The notes beneath the pieces are model-generated. The model did not search any database and was not told the DNA's origin. It saw nothing but the letters and a program-made list of their open reading frames with translations. Below, one piece after another: positions 16,827 through 26,791 of a stretch of DNA of 64,000 nucleotides. The stretch is from the NCBI RefSeq assembly GCF_037975235.1, contig NZ_CP150241.1, forward strand, positions 3,596,001-3,660,000. The letters are read 5' to 3'. Within the stretch, counting starts at the first letter, position 1; each line of letters begins with the position of its first letter. A program made the position numbers and the translations under genes. This stretch comes from Paenibacillus sp. FSL R5-0341 (lineage in GTDB: Bacteria > Bacillota > Bacilli > Paenibacillales > Paenibacillaceae).

Positions 16827-17903
16827 TTACAACGTCGTTGTTACGCCCTGATCAACAGAGGATTGACTAAACTCCGCCTGTTCTAACGTTTTCACATGAA
16901 TGCGATCCGAAGGTTCTGGCGTGGATTGCAGCTGTCTTACTTTGTGCAGCACTTCTTTGTTCGGAAGGAAGTGTTGGGAACGAATGAACCGAATCGTTTT
17001 GGTTTTGGCACGCATGACAATCGAATCGGTTTCGGCCCGATCATCTGCAAGATACCGTACCCCTCCCAGAATCTCACCTGGCGTAACACCCGTTGCGGCA
17101 AAAATGACATCCTCTGTGCCGATCATATCCTGCATCGTTAACACTTTGTAAGGATTATCGATCCCCATCTGCAAGCAGCGCTGGAATTCGTCCGCGTTGG
17201 CAGGCATCAGGCGACCTTGAATCTCGCCCCCTAGGCAAGACAGGGCAGCTGCCGCCAGCACACCTTCCGGCGCTCCTCCAGACCCCACATACAGATCAAT
17301 GCCCGCCTCCGGGAAGGCTGGTGCCATCGCACCCGCAACATCGCCGTCACTGAGGAACTTGATCCGTACGCCAACCTTACGCAGCGTCTTGATTGTGCTC
17401 TCATGTCGTACACGATCCAGAATCATCACAGTGAGGTCCGAGATGTTTTTGTTCAAAGCAGCTGCTGCTTTCTCCAGGGTCACTTCAACCGGGTCTTCAA
17501 TGCTGACCTTGCCTACAAGCGCAGGGCCTACAGCCAGTTTCTCCATATACATGTCCGGTGCGTGGAGCAGGTTACCTTTTCCCGCCACTGCAATAACCGA
17601 TAGAGCGTTGTTCAGTCCTTTGGCCACGATTTCTGTACCTTCGAGCGGGTCTACAGCCACGTCAACCTCAGGGCCCTCAGCGTTGCCCACTTCCTCGCCG
17701 ATGTACAACATGGGTGCTTCATCCATTTCTCCTTCACCGATTACCACCGTGCCGCGAATGGACACGGAATCGAACATGGCGCGCATGGCCAAAGTAGCCG
17801 CTTCATCTGCACTGTTCTTATCGCCTCGTCCCATCCAGGGTGCTGAAGCTAACGCAGCCAATTCTGTTACTCTGACAATTTCCAACGCCAGTTCGCGTTC
17901 CAT
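16827..17903 (-). CDS. glpX: class II fructose-1,6-bisphosphatase
   Basis: The 358-residue product is a GlpX-type bisphosphatase, a gluconeogenic enzyme that hydrolyses fructose-1,6-bisphosphate to fructose-6-phosphate in the cytoplasm with a divalent metal. It shows the family's GRGDKNSADEAA (near residue 25), GEGEMDEAP (near 57) and DPLEGT (near 86) metal and phosphate motifs. The ATG at 17903 has GGAAGTGG upstream; an upstream ATG gives 11 extra residues without a better site. It is a single-gene unit with its own terminator. A tail of about 30 residues past the family core ends in QGVTTTL. Confidence 0.93.
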   Translation of the reverse strand: MERELALEIVRVTELAALASAPWMGRGDKNSADEAATLAMRAMFDSVSIRGTVVIGEGEMDEAPMLYIGEEVGNAEGPEVDVAVDPLEGTEIVAKGLNNALSVIAVAGKGNLLHAPDMYMEKLAVGPALVGKVSIEDPVEVTLEKAAAALNKNISDLTVMILDRVRHESTIKTLRKVGVRIKFLSDGDVAGAMAPAFPEAGIDLYVGSGGAPEGVLAAAALSCLGGEIQGRLMPANADEFQRCLQMGIDNPYKVLTMQDMIGTEDVIFAATGVTPGEILGGVRYLADDRAETDSIVMRAKTKTIRFIRSQHFLPNKEVLHKVRQLQSTPEPSDRIHVKTLEQAEFSQSSVDQGVTTTL

Positions 17904-18532
17904 TTTTCCCACTTCCTTTCCAATTTTCAAAAGCATAACGTGAAAGCGGTACTAAATCCATCGCAAATCCATATGAAATTGATCTATAATCGGCGTAGGA
18001 GCGCCTTTTCGGCAATTAATCCCTTATTTATCCAATTCAAATTTTGATTGATTTCACTTCTTTTTCGGCTGGATTTAACATTCCAATCCGTCCATTGTTT
18101 CACCTTAAATGTTAATATAAATTCCCATTTAAAATATAAAAATCCATATTATTCAACATGATGAATTTGGACACCCATTTCATGCGCAATAAGTTCTTTT
18201 AACATAAGGTATATTCAACTTTTAAGGTGATTATTAAGAACGTAACGATCTCTGACTGACTACGAACGAAAACGATTTTCGTTTAGCTCATCAAATGCAA
18301 AAATCAACTAATAAATTGTAATGGTAATCCTTGAGATCATCCTAGTCCTATCATCGTTATCCGGCAAAATTTTGATGGCCTTTATGTATTAATCAGGACT
18401 TTAACTTTTACAAATGCCATAGATGTAGCTTATGATGGTCATCGAAAATAATAAGTTTACATAATATTTATTATGTTAATTTTTTTCTTCAATTTCTCCA
18501 TTTTATGATTCATCGATTCTGGCAAAAGATAA
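17904..18532. other. long AT-rich intergenic region without a recognisable gene
   Basis: About 630 bp between glpX and the paiA terminator hold no convincing reading frame on either strand. The glpX promoter should lie near its left end, but no clean -35/-10 pair stands out. The one striking element is the 19-bp palindrome at 18265-18283. Confidence 0.6.
18265..18283. promoter_or_regulatory. orphan palindrome, possible operator
   Basis: AACGAAAA and TTTTCGTT form perfect 8-bp arms around CGA. It lies about 360 bp before glpX and 310 bp past the paiA stop, so its target is unclear. It resembles operators of LacI or other helix-turn-helix regulators. Confidence 0.4.
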
Positions 18533-18580
18533 AAAAGCCTGAAAGAATTCTGCATTTAGCATTTTTTCTCTCAGGCTTTT
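18533..18580 (-). terminator. paiA terminator
   Basis: The stem AAAAGCCTGA with TCAGGCTTTT surrounds an AT-rich loop and ends in a T-run on the minus strand, 15 bp after the paiA stop. Confidence 0.8.
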
Positions 18581-18595
18581 CCCTCAATGATCCCG

Positions 18596-19114
<519 letters not shown>

Positions 19115-19147
19115 CTATCATCACATTCCTTTAGCAAGTTAATTATT

Positions 19148-19210
19148 TGTTGCAAATGCAATAAAAAAGGATTACATTGAATCTAACTTAATTTTGTTGT
19201 ATTTGCAACA
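19148..19210. promoter_or_regulatory. paired inverted repeats between paiA and yczE-like gene
   Basis: TGTTGCAAATGCAA (19148-19161) and its near complement TTGTATTTGCAACA (19197-19210) match in 13 of 14 positions. Each half is itself close to dyad-symmetric. The pair sits in the divergent promoter region and could be two operator sites 49 bp apart. Confidence 0.5.
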
Positions 19211-19221
19211 TAACATAGAAG

Positions 19222-19881
19222 ATGAGGTTGAATGAATTGAAATATGTACTTTTTGTCGCAGGTATTCTAATCTTAACGCTTGGCATTTCGCTTACCATTC
19301 AATCTGAACTGGGTACCTCACCATTTGACGCACTTCTGGTAGGGCTTTCCCATCAGGTAGGGCTCAGTGTAGGAAGCTGGGAAGTCATCATTGCTTTCCT
19401 GTTAATAGGATGCAATTCGCTTTTGAAGCAGCAAAAACCCGAGTTTCTGGGGCTCGTCACCGCATTTATTACAGGTGTTGGGATTGATATGTGGCTTTAT
19501 GTATCTGAATCCTTGATTACGCCCGAAGTTTGGTACAGCAAATTAATGACTTTTGTCATTGGTCTAGTAATCATAAGTATCGGCACCGCAATCTATTTAC
19601 AGACCAATTTCGCACCCATTCCGATTGACCGCTTAACCCTAATCCTGCATGAACTTACTCGAACTCCATTATTTATATCGAGAACATTGATTTACTTTGT
19701 ATTTTTGATACTGGCGTTTCTGCTCAGTGGACCGATCGGGCTTGGAACATTGCTAACCGTATGTTGTGCAGGTCTGCTCCTTCAGTTCATCATGGGGCAT
19801 ACGAAAAAGATAATAGATCGCATATTAACAGACAGGGATACATCGCCCCATACTAAACGTGAAAAAGAACATTCCGTCTAA
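19222..19881 (+). CDS. YczE/YyaS/YitT-family integral membrane protein
   Basis: The 219-residue protein has about five hydrophobic segments (roughly residues 8-25, 55-70, 78-96, 108-128, 148-190) and the family's SELGTSPFDALLVGLS motif after the first helix. The C-terminus is charged and cytoplasmic in appearance. The family's transport role is not established; in B. subtilis yczE lies beside the surfactin operon. The start ATG at 19222 follows a GAAGATGAG stretch. It is monocistronic and convergent with the mannanase gene. Confidence 0.78.
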   Translation: MRLNELKYVLFVAGILILTLGISLTIQSELGTSPFDALLVGLSHQVGLSVGSWEVIIAFLLIGCNSLLKQQKPEFLGLVTAFITGVGIDMWLYVSESLITPEVWYSKLMTFVIGLVIISIGTAIYLQTNFAPIPIDRLTLILHELTRTPLFISRTLIYFVFLILAFLLSGPIGLGTLLTVCCAGLLLQFIMGHTKKIIDRILTDRDTSPHTKREKEHSV

Positions 19882-19909
19882 CGGGTGTATCACTGACTAC
19901 ACAATAAAA

Positions 19910-19942
19910 GGCTGAATCAGAGGACTAACCCCTGATCCAGCC
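19910..19942. terminator. bidirectional terminator between the YczE-like and mannanase genes
   Basis: GGCTGAATCAG pairs with CTGATCCAGCC (one G-T), and on the minus strand TTTTATTG follows. It lies between two convergent genes. Confidence 0.7.
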
Positions 19943-19961
19943 CGTGAAACATGCTTCTTCC

Positions 19962-22541
19962 TTACGGCTCAATTCCCCACACCAACTGACCATTCACATA
20001 CCCGGTAACCTTATCATGGTTTGCGAACTGACTACCGGATGCCTTGAACGAGTAATCGTTAGTCTGAGTGTAATTCGTCCAATTGTTTTTGGAGAAGCGA
20101 GCTTGAACCTCTGCGCTCTGACCTTCATTCAGCGTTCCCGCCCCACTTGTAAAGCCCACTTCAAGATAATGATCCGCCCCAGCAACTGGAGTCGCCAGTT
20201 TAACGAAATTGCTCGTTACATTTGCACTTCCCATACTGGCCCAGTCGGACCAGAAACTCTGAGCTTCTTCCCCATCGATCGTATAGTAATACCGGAGTTT
20301 TACATCACTCAACGAGATGGCCGAGCTACCAGAGTTGACCAATTTGAATTTGGGTGAGATTCCGTTGGTGGATGCACTTGTATTGCCGTTAAAAGCTTGA
20401 ATCGTCAAATTTCCGGCAGGTACAGTAACCGTGCTATCTACTACGTTCACCGTAAGCACAGCGTTATTTCCTCCATTGAAGTGAAAGGTCAATACGTTCT
20501 GACCTAAGGGCAGCGTAGCAAGATAGGATTTGTTCAGAACAACAGCAGAGCTGGATGCTGTATAATTCTGACCCGATACAAGCGTAGCATTCCCCTTCGT
20601 GATGCTTGTAAGCTGACGGCCATTTAAGGTGAGAGATACGCTAATATCCTGCGCCGGATTCGTCGCTTTATCAAAAGTTGCATTCACAGGAGAAATCGAA
20701 GCATTCGTACTCGGTGTTGAATCCACAATTTTAACTTTTAACACCGGGTCCTGACCTTGATTAAAATCCAGAACAATCGAATGCTCGCCAACTGGCAGAG
20801 TTGCCAGATAAGCTTTTTTCAGCAGCAGTGTGCTTCCACTCAGGGTATAGTCCGTATTTGCCGTCAACGCATTGTTGCCTGCCCGAAGAGCAGTCAGCGT
20901 ATTTCCGTTCGCATTTACGGTTACGGCTTTGTCGCTTTGATTGGGTGTATATTTGTCAAATTCGACGTTTACAGGTGTGATGGATGCACTGGGGTTGGGA
21001 TTGTTAACCTTTAAATTTGGCAGCTCATCCAATGTAATGACATAATCGCTTTGATAAAGCGTTTTCAACGTTGCCGGGTAGTTAAATGCAGAACTCATCA
21101 GATGCTCGCCATACCAAGGGCAGAAGTACAGCCATCCTGATTTCTCCTCTGTCAGATTTTTCACGCTTGGAATCGTGTCGTTCTCCGTCATCGCTACCAT
21201 TTTTGTACCACCTGTCAATTCAACAAGCTTATAGAAAATCGAGGTAATGGCATCCTCATTGGGCACGCCGGACAAACCATCATAACGGTTGTAGATCGTA
21301 TTGTATTTATCGTATCCGACAAGGTCTACCTGATCATCGCCCGGGTACCAAGCCGGAGAAGTACTGTATACATAGCTGTTGTAGGTCCAAATCAGATTAT
21401 GCAAGCCATACGTTTCGGTCAGTTCCGTATATAGCAGATCCCATAGCTCTTTGTACACTTCTGCGCCTGCCGAAGCCCACCAGAACCATGCACCTTCCCC
21501 GTTGAGCCCGCCGTTGCCTTCTGCTTCATGATACGGACGGAACAGCACCGGCACATCGTTATCTTGCAAAATCAGCAATTGTTCTGCCAGATCCTCGATG
21601 GTCATCATCACATATTGATACTCTTTTGTACCGGGAATTACCGCATTGGCTGTATTAAAATTCGTTTCTGTTGGCTTGTAGGTAGCTTCTTTCCAATCGA
21701 CAAAGTCCCCGAGCTCATACGTATTGAAATTACGAGGCACATTGATATGCCAGGAAGCTGTTGCAATACCTTCACGGTTATTCACCCAATCAATCATGCG
21801 ATCGGTTGTACCGTCCTCCCAACCATACAGCGGATTATAGTTCATCAAATCAAAGCCACGGATTGCCGGATACTTTCCGGTAAGATCATGAATCCACTCG
21901 AATTCAAGCTCCGTATCTCCGTCATTTCCACCTCCATAGATCTCTTGCTGACCAGAGATGATGTTGTTCCCGTAGACCTCTGTCAAATAATTCATCAAAA
22001 TTTGAGTTTCCGGTGTAGCTTCTGGATCAGTCAGAACTGGCTGCACATTCAGGGGATCCAGATCAGCATGATCCACTGTGAACGTGTCAAAATAAGCGAA
22101 GCCCCAACCCGCCTTTAGCTCGATCGTGTTGGCACCCTGATTCAGCTTATGGAAGCCAAAATCGAAGTCCGACCACGTTGTCGTGTAAGGCAGCATGTAC
22201 GCCCCCTTGGTAACACCATTCACATTTAAATTTTGAGACCTTCCGTCAGCACTGAGCTCCTGCATATATCGTGTGGAGATCGCGTACATACCGGTTTCCG
22301 GGACAGTAACAGTGAAGGTTAATGTACCCGAGTTCTGCATCCAGACAAATCCGGCCCCTGAGAATCCTGGTTTGGGTTGTCCATAGATTGAAGTGACCAC
22401 TTGAAGATCCGGGGTGAGCTGCGCATTTTCGCTTTCGATGGTGAACAGTGGTGTGTCTGCATGAACGGGCGCTGTCATTAATCCAAGAAGTAGGGCCAAT
22501 GCCAGCATCATTGCGGTTGCCTTTTTGAGCAAATTTTTCAT
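19962..22541 (-). CDS. secreted GH26 beta-mannanase with X2 and CBM3 modules
   Basis: The 859-residue product starts with a signal peptide (residues 1-29, cleavage after VHA). Next is a carbohydrate-binding-like beta domain (about 30-160), then a GH26 catalytic barrel (about 170-505). The acid/base glutamate is Glu339 in FRPYHEAEG and the nucleophile Glu453 in MTEND. Two X2 Ig-like linker modules (about 518-608 and 613-704) and a CBM3 cellulose-binding module (about 710-859) follow. The enzyme should hydrolyse internal beta-1,4-mannosidic links of mannan or glucomannan outside the cell. The start is the ATG at 22541, 9 nt after AGGAAG; an upstream TTG adds 7 residues. A promoter and a cre-like site lie upstream, fitting glucose repression. 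No transporter or mannosidase lies nearby. Confidence 0.92.
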   Translation of the reverse strand: MKNLLKKATAMMLALALLLGLMTAPVHADTPLFTIESENAQLTPDLQVVTSIYGQPKPGFSGAGFVWMQNSGTLTFTVTVPETGMYAISTRYMQELSADGRSQNLNVNGVTKGAYMLPYTTTWSDFDFGFHKLNQGANTIELKAGWGFAYFDTFTVDHADLDPLNVQPVLTDPEATPETQILMNYLTEVYGNNIISGQQEIYGGGNDGDTELEFEWIHDLTGKYPAIRGFDLMNYNPLYGWEDGTTDRMIDWVNNREGIATASWHINVPRNFNTYELGDFVDWKEATYKPTETNFNTANAVIPGTKEYQYVMMTIEDLAEQLLILQDNDVPVLFRPYHEAEGNGGLNGEGAWFWWASAGAEVYKELWDLLYTELTETYGLHNLIWTYNSYVYSTSPAWYPGDDQVDLVGYDKYNTIYNRYDGLSGVPNEDAITSIFYKLVELTGGTKMVAMTENDTIPSVKNLTEEKSGWLYFCPWYGEHLMSSAFNYPATLKTLYQSDYVITLDELPNLKVNNPNPSASITPVNVEFDKYTPNQSDKAVTVNANGNTLTALRAGNNALTANTDYTLSGSTLLLKKAYLATLPVGEHSIVLDFNQGQDPVLKVKIVDSTPSTNASISPVNATFDKATNPAQDISVSLTLNGRQLTSITKGNATLVSGQNYTASSSAVVLNKSYLATLPLGQNVLTFHFNGGNNAVLTVNVVDSTVTVPAGNLTIQAFNGNTSASTNGISPKFKLVNSGSSAISLSDVKLRYYYTIDGEEAQSFWSDWASMGSANVTSNFVKLATPVAGADHYLEVGFTSGAGTLNEGQSAEVQARFSKNNWTNYTQTNDYSFKASGSQFANHDKVTGYVNGQLVWGIEP

Positions 22542-22599
22542 CAATTCCATCTTCCTTCCCAAGTGAAATATGATAATGAAATGTCAATGAACCCATTCA

Positions 22600-22613
22600 T
22601 GATGGCGCTTTCA
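22600..22613 (-). promoter_or_regulatory. cre-like site at the mannanase promoter
   Basis: TGAAAGCGCCATCA on the minus strand matches TGWAANCGNTNWCA with one mismatch. It lies at about +3 to +16 of the predicted transcript, a typical repression position for CcpA. Confidence 0.5.
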
Positions 22614-22618
22614 AAGTA

Positions 22619-22647
22619 AACATAGCATGTACATCAATTTTTGTAAA
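22619..22647 (-). promoter_or_regulatory. promoter of the mannanase gene
   Basis: On the minus strand TTTACA (22642-22647), a 17-bp spacer and TATGTT (22619-22624), with a TG one base before the -10 box. It lies about 80 bp before the start codon. The rest of the 360-bp gap to pucE holds only the pucE terminator. Confidence 0.6.
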
Positions 22648-22823
22648 TATATGGTGAATGTAAATGTTTAAACTTCTTTTATACACGTATTTTGAACATC
22701 ATACCTCCATTCTCTCATCCGATTTGAAAATTCACGAAAACGGTTCATTCTTTAATCAAATTAGAGTATGAAACCTCATCTCACCTTAGATGTGTAATTG
22801 GAAGAAAACCGGACAAACAACAA

Positions 22824-22851
22824 AAAAAGCATCCCTGTTCGAATGCTTTTT
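22824..22851 (-). terminator. pucCDE operon terminator
   Basis: AAAAAGCAT pairs with ATGCTTTTT around a 10-nt loop, with seven T on the minus strand, 50 bp after the pucE stop. Confidence 0.8.
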
Positions 22852-22903
22852 CAAGTACGTTTCTTCAATTGCCCTCGTTTATGTCTTAGGCCTGCGTCCC
22901 GGC

Positions 22904-23422
22904 TCAACTTACGGTTTCCTCGGTAGATGTTTCCGTTCGCGCACAACGTTCCCCTGCTTTTCGTACCGCCCGAATAATCCCCCCGTATCCGGTACATCGA
23001 CATAGATTCCCGCACAGTCCCGTTTCAATCTGATCTTGTGAAGGCTCAGGATGTGCATCCAGCAATGCCTTGGTTGAGATCACCATGCCCGGAGTACAAT
23101 AGCCGCACTGGAAACCACCTTCCTCCACAAAAGCCTGTTGAATCGGATGCAGAGTACCTATCTCTTCGCCGTGCAGACCTTCAATGGTCGTAATATCACT
23201 GCCTTCACATTGATACGCCATAACAAGACAGGAATTCACAGGCTCTCCATCCATCAGAACCATACATGCGCCGCAGCGACCGACTTCGCACGATACTTTG
23301 GTACCCGTCAGTTGCAAATGAGTCCGAAGCACATCAACAAGTCGGGTCGTTTGCGCGATCTCCAGATGTTTCTGTTCCCCATTCACAACGGCTGTCCAGT
23401 GATTCTCAAGTGGTTTACTCAT
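22904..23422 (-). CDS. pucE: xanthine dehydrogenase, iron-sulfur subunit
   Basis: The 172-residue protein carries two 2Fe-2S clusters. The plant-ferredoxin-type set is CEVGRCGAC plus a later Cys near residue 65. The second, all-helical set is CGYC and CGNLCRC in the C-terminal half. It passes electrons from the molybdenum centre of PucD to the FAD of PucC. The ATG at 23422 has GGAAGGAG upstream and overlaps the pucD stop by 4 bp, showing tight coupling. It is the last gene of the pucC-pucD-pucE operon. Confidence 0.93.
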   Translation of the reverse strand: MSKPLENHWTAVVNGEQKHLEIAQTTRLVDVLRTHLQLTGTKVSCEVGRCGACMVLMDGEPVNSCLVMAYQCEGSDITTIEGLHGEEIGTLHPIQQAFVEEGGFQCGYCTPGMVISTKALLDAHPEPSQDQIETGLCGNLCRCTGYGGIIRAVRKAGERCARTETSTEETVS

Positions 23423-25746
23423 GATGGACTCACTCCTTCCTGCAAAGGTACATGTAAAGGTCTGACCAGTTGTTCTCTCCGTACAGGAAGACGGTTGACC
23501 CATACGCCTGTTGCCTGATGAATTGCGGCTGTAATGGCCGGCGCAAGCGCTACGGAACCAATCTCACCAATGCCTCTCGGGCCAAATGAATCACCTTCGG
23601 GCAAGTCTTCAATAGCCTCAACCTCCAGATGGGTATGAATATCCCGAATAGTTGGGATCAGATACGTGTCGAGGTTGGTCGTTAGATAGCGGCTGTCCTG
23701 CATAACTGCATCCTCGGTCAACGTAAATCCAAGGGCCATGACACTGCCACCTTCAATCTGTCCAATGTAGCCCATAGGGTTGATGACCGGCCCTGCCGCC
23801 ACAACATGGCGTGTATCCAGCAGCTTGGTTTCTCCGGTTAAGGTATTCACTTCCACCTCTGCCGCAACCGCCGCGTACGTATACAAATAATGCCCGCCTA
23901 CCACGTTGTCCGGCGTAGTTGGGTAATCAAACTTTGTATCAAAAATCCATTCATCGGCTTCGCCCTGCATCGCGAGTTCGGCATACGAGACCACAAAGCC
24001 TGATTCTGTTTCTACTTCTGAAATGTCGGCAGGAAGCTGGCCTTTGTGCCATATACCACCAGGTCCTGTTACCAGTTCATCCGCCGGAATGCCTGACATT
24101 TCAGACGCGACCGTGAGAGCACGGGATCGAAATGGAGTCTGCAACCGCTGTAGTGCCATCCAGGCCATGGTTGTTGAACGCGAAGCGGTACTTGAGCCGC
24201 TGTGTGGTACACGATCCGTATCTCCAATGATGATACTGAGGTCCGATGTACTGCATTGGAACAGATCACATAGCATAATTTCCAGCGTTGCAACGAGCCC
24301 CTGGCCAAATTCCTCGTAGCTGAACGCCACCTCAATCTTGCCTTCGTTATTCAGGGACAAACGGCCTCCTGCAGGGTCTGGAATGCCATAACCCAGCCCT
24401 GCACCGTGCATGGCGATGGCTGCTCCAACTCCGCGTTTAATCCATGGCGGCAGAGCAGGATCTGCCGGAGGATGCTGATGTTTTTGCCACAACTCGGAAC
24501 GATCCAATGCCTCCCAGACTTGGGATAGTCCATCGGTGACCAGAATCCGTTGATTCAGCGGTCCGGGATCATTCTTTTCCCGCATATTGCGTCTACGGAA
24601 CTCCCAAGGGTCCATATCCATGATTTCTGCAAGCCGATCCATCTGGCCTTCCATGGCAAAAATCGCCTGGTTCCCGCCAAATCCACGAAACTCACCTGAC
24701 AGCCCGTTATTCGTATACACAGACACCCCTTCCACATCCACATGAGGAATAGCGTAGGGTCCAAGGCAATGCTCGGTACAGAAGTTCAGCACGGGTGCAC
24801 CAAGTGTGGCGTACGCTCCGGTATCTGCTGTTATACGGACACGATGTGCTTGAATTATGCCTTCTCGACTAATGCCGGTCTGCATTTCAATTTTCATTGG
24901 ATGCCGTTTCAGCCCTGCACGAACGGATTCTTTACGCGAATTATGCATTTTCACAGGACGTCCGCATCTTAAGGCCAGCAATGCACCATAGGGCTGTACG
25001 TTGAGTTCATCTTTTCCACCAAATGAACCACCAATCGGTGAAGACACCACCCGGATATCTTCTTCAGGACAGCCAATGATGCGTGCAAGCTGCATCCGGT
25101 CTTTATAGCCATGTTGCGTTGCTGCGTATACATTCAGCCGCCCCTCTTCATCCGGGACAAACAGGCCACCTTCTGTCTCCATGTAAGCATGCATCTGGCG
25201 AGGTGTATAATACGTCTCTGTTACGATATGATCACATGCGGCAAAGGCTTGCTCCGCATCTCCACGTTTGATCTCCGTGCGATGCAGCACATTGCCTGGA
25301 CCATGTTCATGCAGCTCTGGTGATCCGGGAGCCATTGCAGCATCTGTACTATCCAGTGGCGTGAGTTCCTCATACACTACCCGAATCGCATCCAGCGCAA
25401 GCGCCGCACGTTCGGGGGAATCCGCAGCAACCGCTGCAATGGCGTCACCGACATAACGTACAATATCCTCGCAGAACACAGGCTGATCCGGGGTCGCAAT
25501 ACCAAAACGATTCAGTCCAGGCACATCTTTGGAGGTTAGAACCGCATAGACACCTTCTAACGCCTCAGCTTCCGAAGTATCTATAGACAATAGACGAGCA
25601 TAAGGATATTCGCTTCGTAATACTCTGCCATGAAGCATGTCAGGTAGCGTCATATCCGTCAGATATTGAAGCTGCCCTGTTACTTTGGGTGCCCCATCTG
25701 GCCGCAGGTGCCAGCGTTTCCCGCTCTGTTCCCGATTCAGCAGCAT
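23419..25746 (-). CDS. pucD: xanthine dehydrogenase, molybdenum-binding subunit
   Basis: This 775-residue protein has the two domains of molybdenum hydroxylases: an a/b hammerhead region at about residues 18-125 and the molybdopterin-binding region beyond it. GGSFGGKDE near residue 220 and EFRGFGGNQ near 355 are cofactor-binding motifs. GEIGSVALAP near 740 contains the conserved glutamate that acts as the catalytic base. The complex hydroxylates hypoxanthine and xanthine to urate. It lies 33 bp after pucC and overlaps pucE. Its cofactor maturation probably depends on PucA and PucB, encoded just upstream. Confidence 0.92.
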   Translation of the reverse strand: MLLNREQSGKRWHLRPDGAPKVTGQLQYLTDMTLPDMLHGRVLRSEYPYARLLSIDTSEAEALEGVYAVLTSKDVPGLNRFGIATPDQPVFCEDIVRYVGDAIAAVAADSPERAALALDAIRVVYEELTPLDSTDAAMAPGSPELHEHGPGNVLHRTEIKRGDAEQAFAACDHIVTETYYTPRQMHAYMETEGGLFVPDEEGRLNVYAATQHGYKDRMQLARIIGCPEEDIRVVSSPIGGSFGGKDELNVQPYGALLALRCGRPVKMHNSRKESVRAGLKRHPMKIEMQTGISREGIIQAHRVRITADTGAYATLGAPVLNFCTEHCLGPYAIPHVDVEGVSVYTNNGLSGEFRGFGGNQAIFAMEGQMDRLAEIMDMDPWEFRRRNMREKNDPGPLNQRILVTDGLSQVWEALDRSELWQKHQHPPADPALPPWIKRGVGAAIAMHGAGLGYGIPDPAGGRLSLNNEGKIEVAFSYEEFGQGLVATLEIMLCDLFQCSTSDLSIIIGDTDRVPHSGSSTASRSTTMAWMALQRLQTPFRSRALTVASEMSGIPADELVTGPGGIWHKGQLPADISEVETESGFVVSYAELAMQGEADEWIFDTKFDYPTTPDNVVGGHYLYTYAAVAAEVEVNTLTGETKLLDTRHVVAAGPVINPMGYIGQIEGGSVMALGFTLTEDAVMQDSRYLTTNLDTYLIPTIRDIHTHLEVEAIEDLPEGDSFGPRGIGEIGSVALAPAITAAIHQATGVWVNRLPVRREQLVRPLHVPLQEGVSPS

Positions 25747-25779
25747 GATCCCTCTCCCCCTTTGTGTGATCCCATTCTT

Positions 25780-26694
25780 CTATTCGTGAAGTGCCTCCCA
25801 TAGCCCGGCGCCAAGCATGTTGCCTGCGGTCTGCTTGCGATAATGTTCTGTTGCAAATGCATCGCTATACGTCGAAAATTCGCTAGCTACAGCAGTTGCG
25901 AGAGTCGCCGCTTGCATGACAGAAGCTTCGCTACCAAGAAGCTGTTGTTCTGACTCCAGAAGTCGCATCGCCATGCCTGAGCCTCCACCAGCCGCAATCG
26001 CAATCTTGGTCCAGCGGTTATCCGAATCAATCTCCCCATACAAAGCAATCGTCACCAGCGATGCACTGAACGTCTCCCGTCGACCCAGCTTGCGGTAAAA
26101 GGAAACTTCTCGTGTAGCAAGCCTGTGCTCCCTGTTCACATCAAGCATAGAGGACGGTCTCATCGGAATATGAATCGAGATTAATACGTCCCCTGGATTA
26201 CGGCTGCCATCCCGTCCACCCTGAAGCCAGGAAGACACACTGCAGATCTCTATGCCGCTGTCCGTCAACCAGTGCAGCTCCGCATCATATACAAGCAAAG
26301 CAGTCAGGGTATCCCCTACTCCAGATACAACATTCCCGCCAATGGTTGCCACATTACGAATGGAAGGAGCAGCAATTGCATTCACCGCTTCTTGCAGGAT
26401 CGGCAGTTGAAGCAGCAACACTTGTGAGGCACATTCCTTCAATCGGGTCATGGCTCCAATGACCAGCTCATCTCCACGAATAGATACACCGCTCATTTCA
26501 GGAATACGACCCAGACTAATCATGTGTTCAGGCGCTGGAATCAAGCCACCTTCCCACTGGGTTCGCAGCAATGTTCCGCCTGCCGTGAAACAACATATTC
26601 CCTTTAGTCTACTTCTCAATGTTTGCAGTTCTTGCAGGTTCTCAGGTTGCCATACCGATGGCATGGCTCCAGAACCGTATGCCGGTGTTACCAT
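25780..26694 (-). CDS. pucC: xanthine dehydrogenase, FAD-binding subunit
   Basis: The 304-residue product is a CoxM/CutM-type FAD subunit. FTAGGTLLRTQW (near residue 36) binds the FAD phosphate, and APSIRNVATIGGNVVSG near residue 109 is the second family motif. The C-terminal domain follows after residue 180. The ATG at 26694 follows AAAGGGGAT. It is the first gene of pucCDE, with its own promoter 70 bp upstream, and a terminator separates it from pucB. Confidence 0.9.
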   Translation of the reverse strand: MVTPAYGSGAMPSVWQPENLQELQTLRSRLKGICCFTAGGTLLRTQWEGGLIPAPEHMISLGRIPEMSGVSIRGDELVIGAMTRLKECASQVLLLQLPILQEAVNAIAAPSIRNVATIGGNVVSGVGDTLTALLVYDAELHWLTDSGIEICSVSSWLQGGRDGSRNPGDVLISIHIPMRPSSMLDVNREHRLATREVSFYRKLGRRETFSASLVTIALYGEIDSDNRWTKIAIAAGGGSGMAMRLLESEQQLLGSEASVMQAATLATAVASEFSTYSDAFATEHYRKQTAGNMLGAGLWEALHE

Positions 26695-26762
26695 CGCAGC
26701 ATCCCCTTTCTCTCTCTTCCATGGGCAGGAAATTCAACCGTCTGATCCAGATAATTCTTCAA

Positions 26763-26791
26763 ATCATATGAGAGTTCAGCAGCAACGTCAA
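26763..26791 (-). promoter_or_regulatory. promoter of pucCDE
   Basis: On the minus strand TTGACG (26786-26791), a 17-bp spacer and TATGAT (26763-26768). The transcription start should be near 26756, giving a leader of about 60 nt. A TTGGATAA stretch just upstream faintly resembles the PucR box of Bacillus, but not closely enough to claim. Confidence 0.7.

Noticed and set aside
17942..17955. Possible cre site before glpX (TGAAAGCGGTACTA)
   Set aside because: Two mismatches to the core consensus in the right half and no clear promoter nearby.
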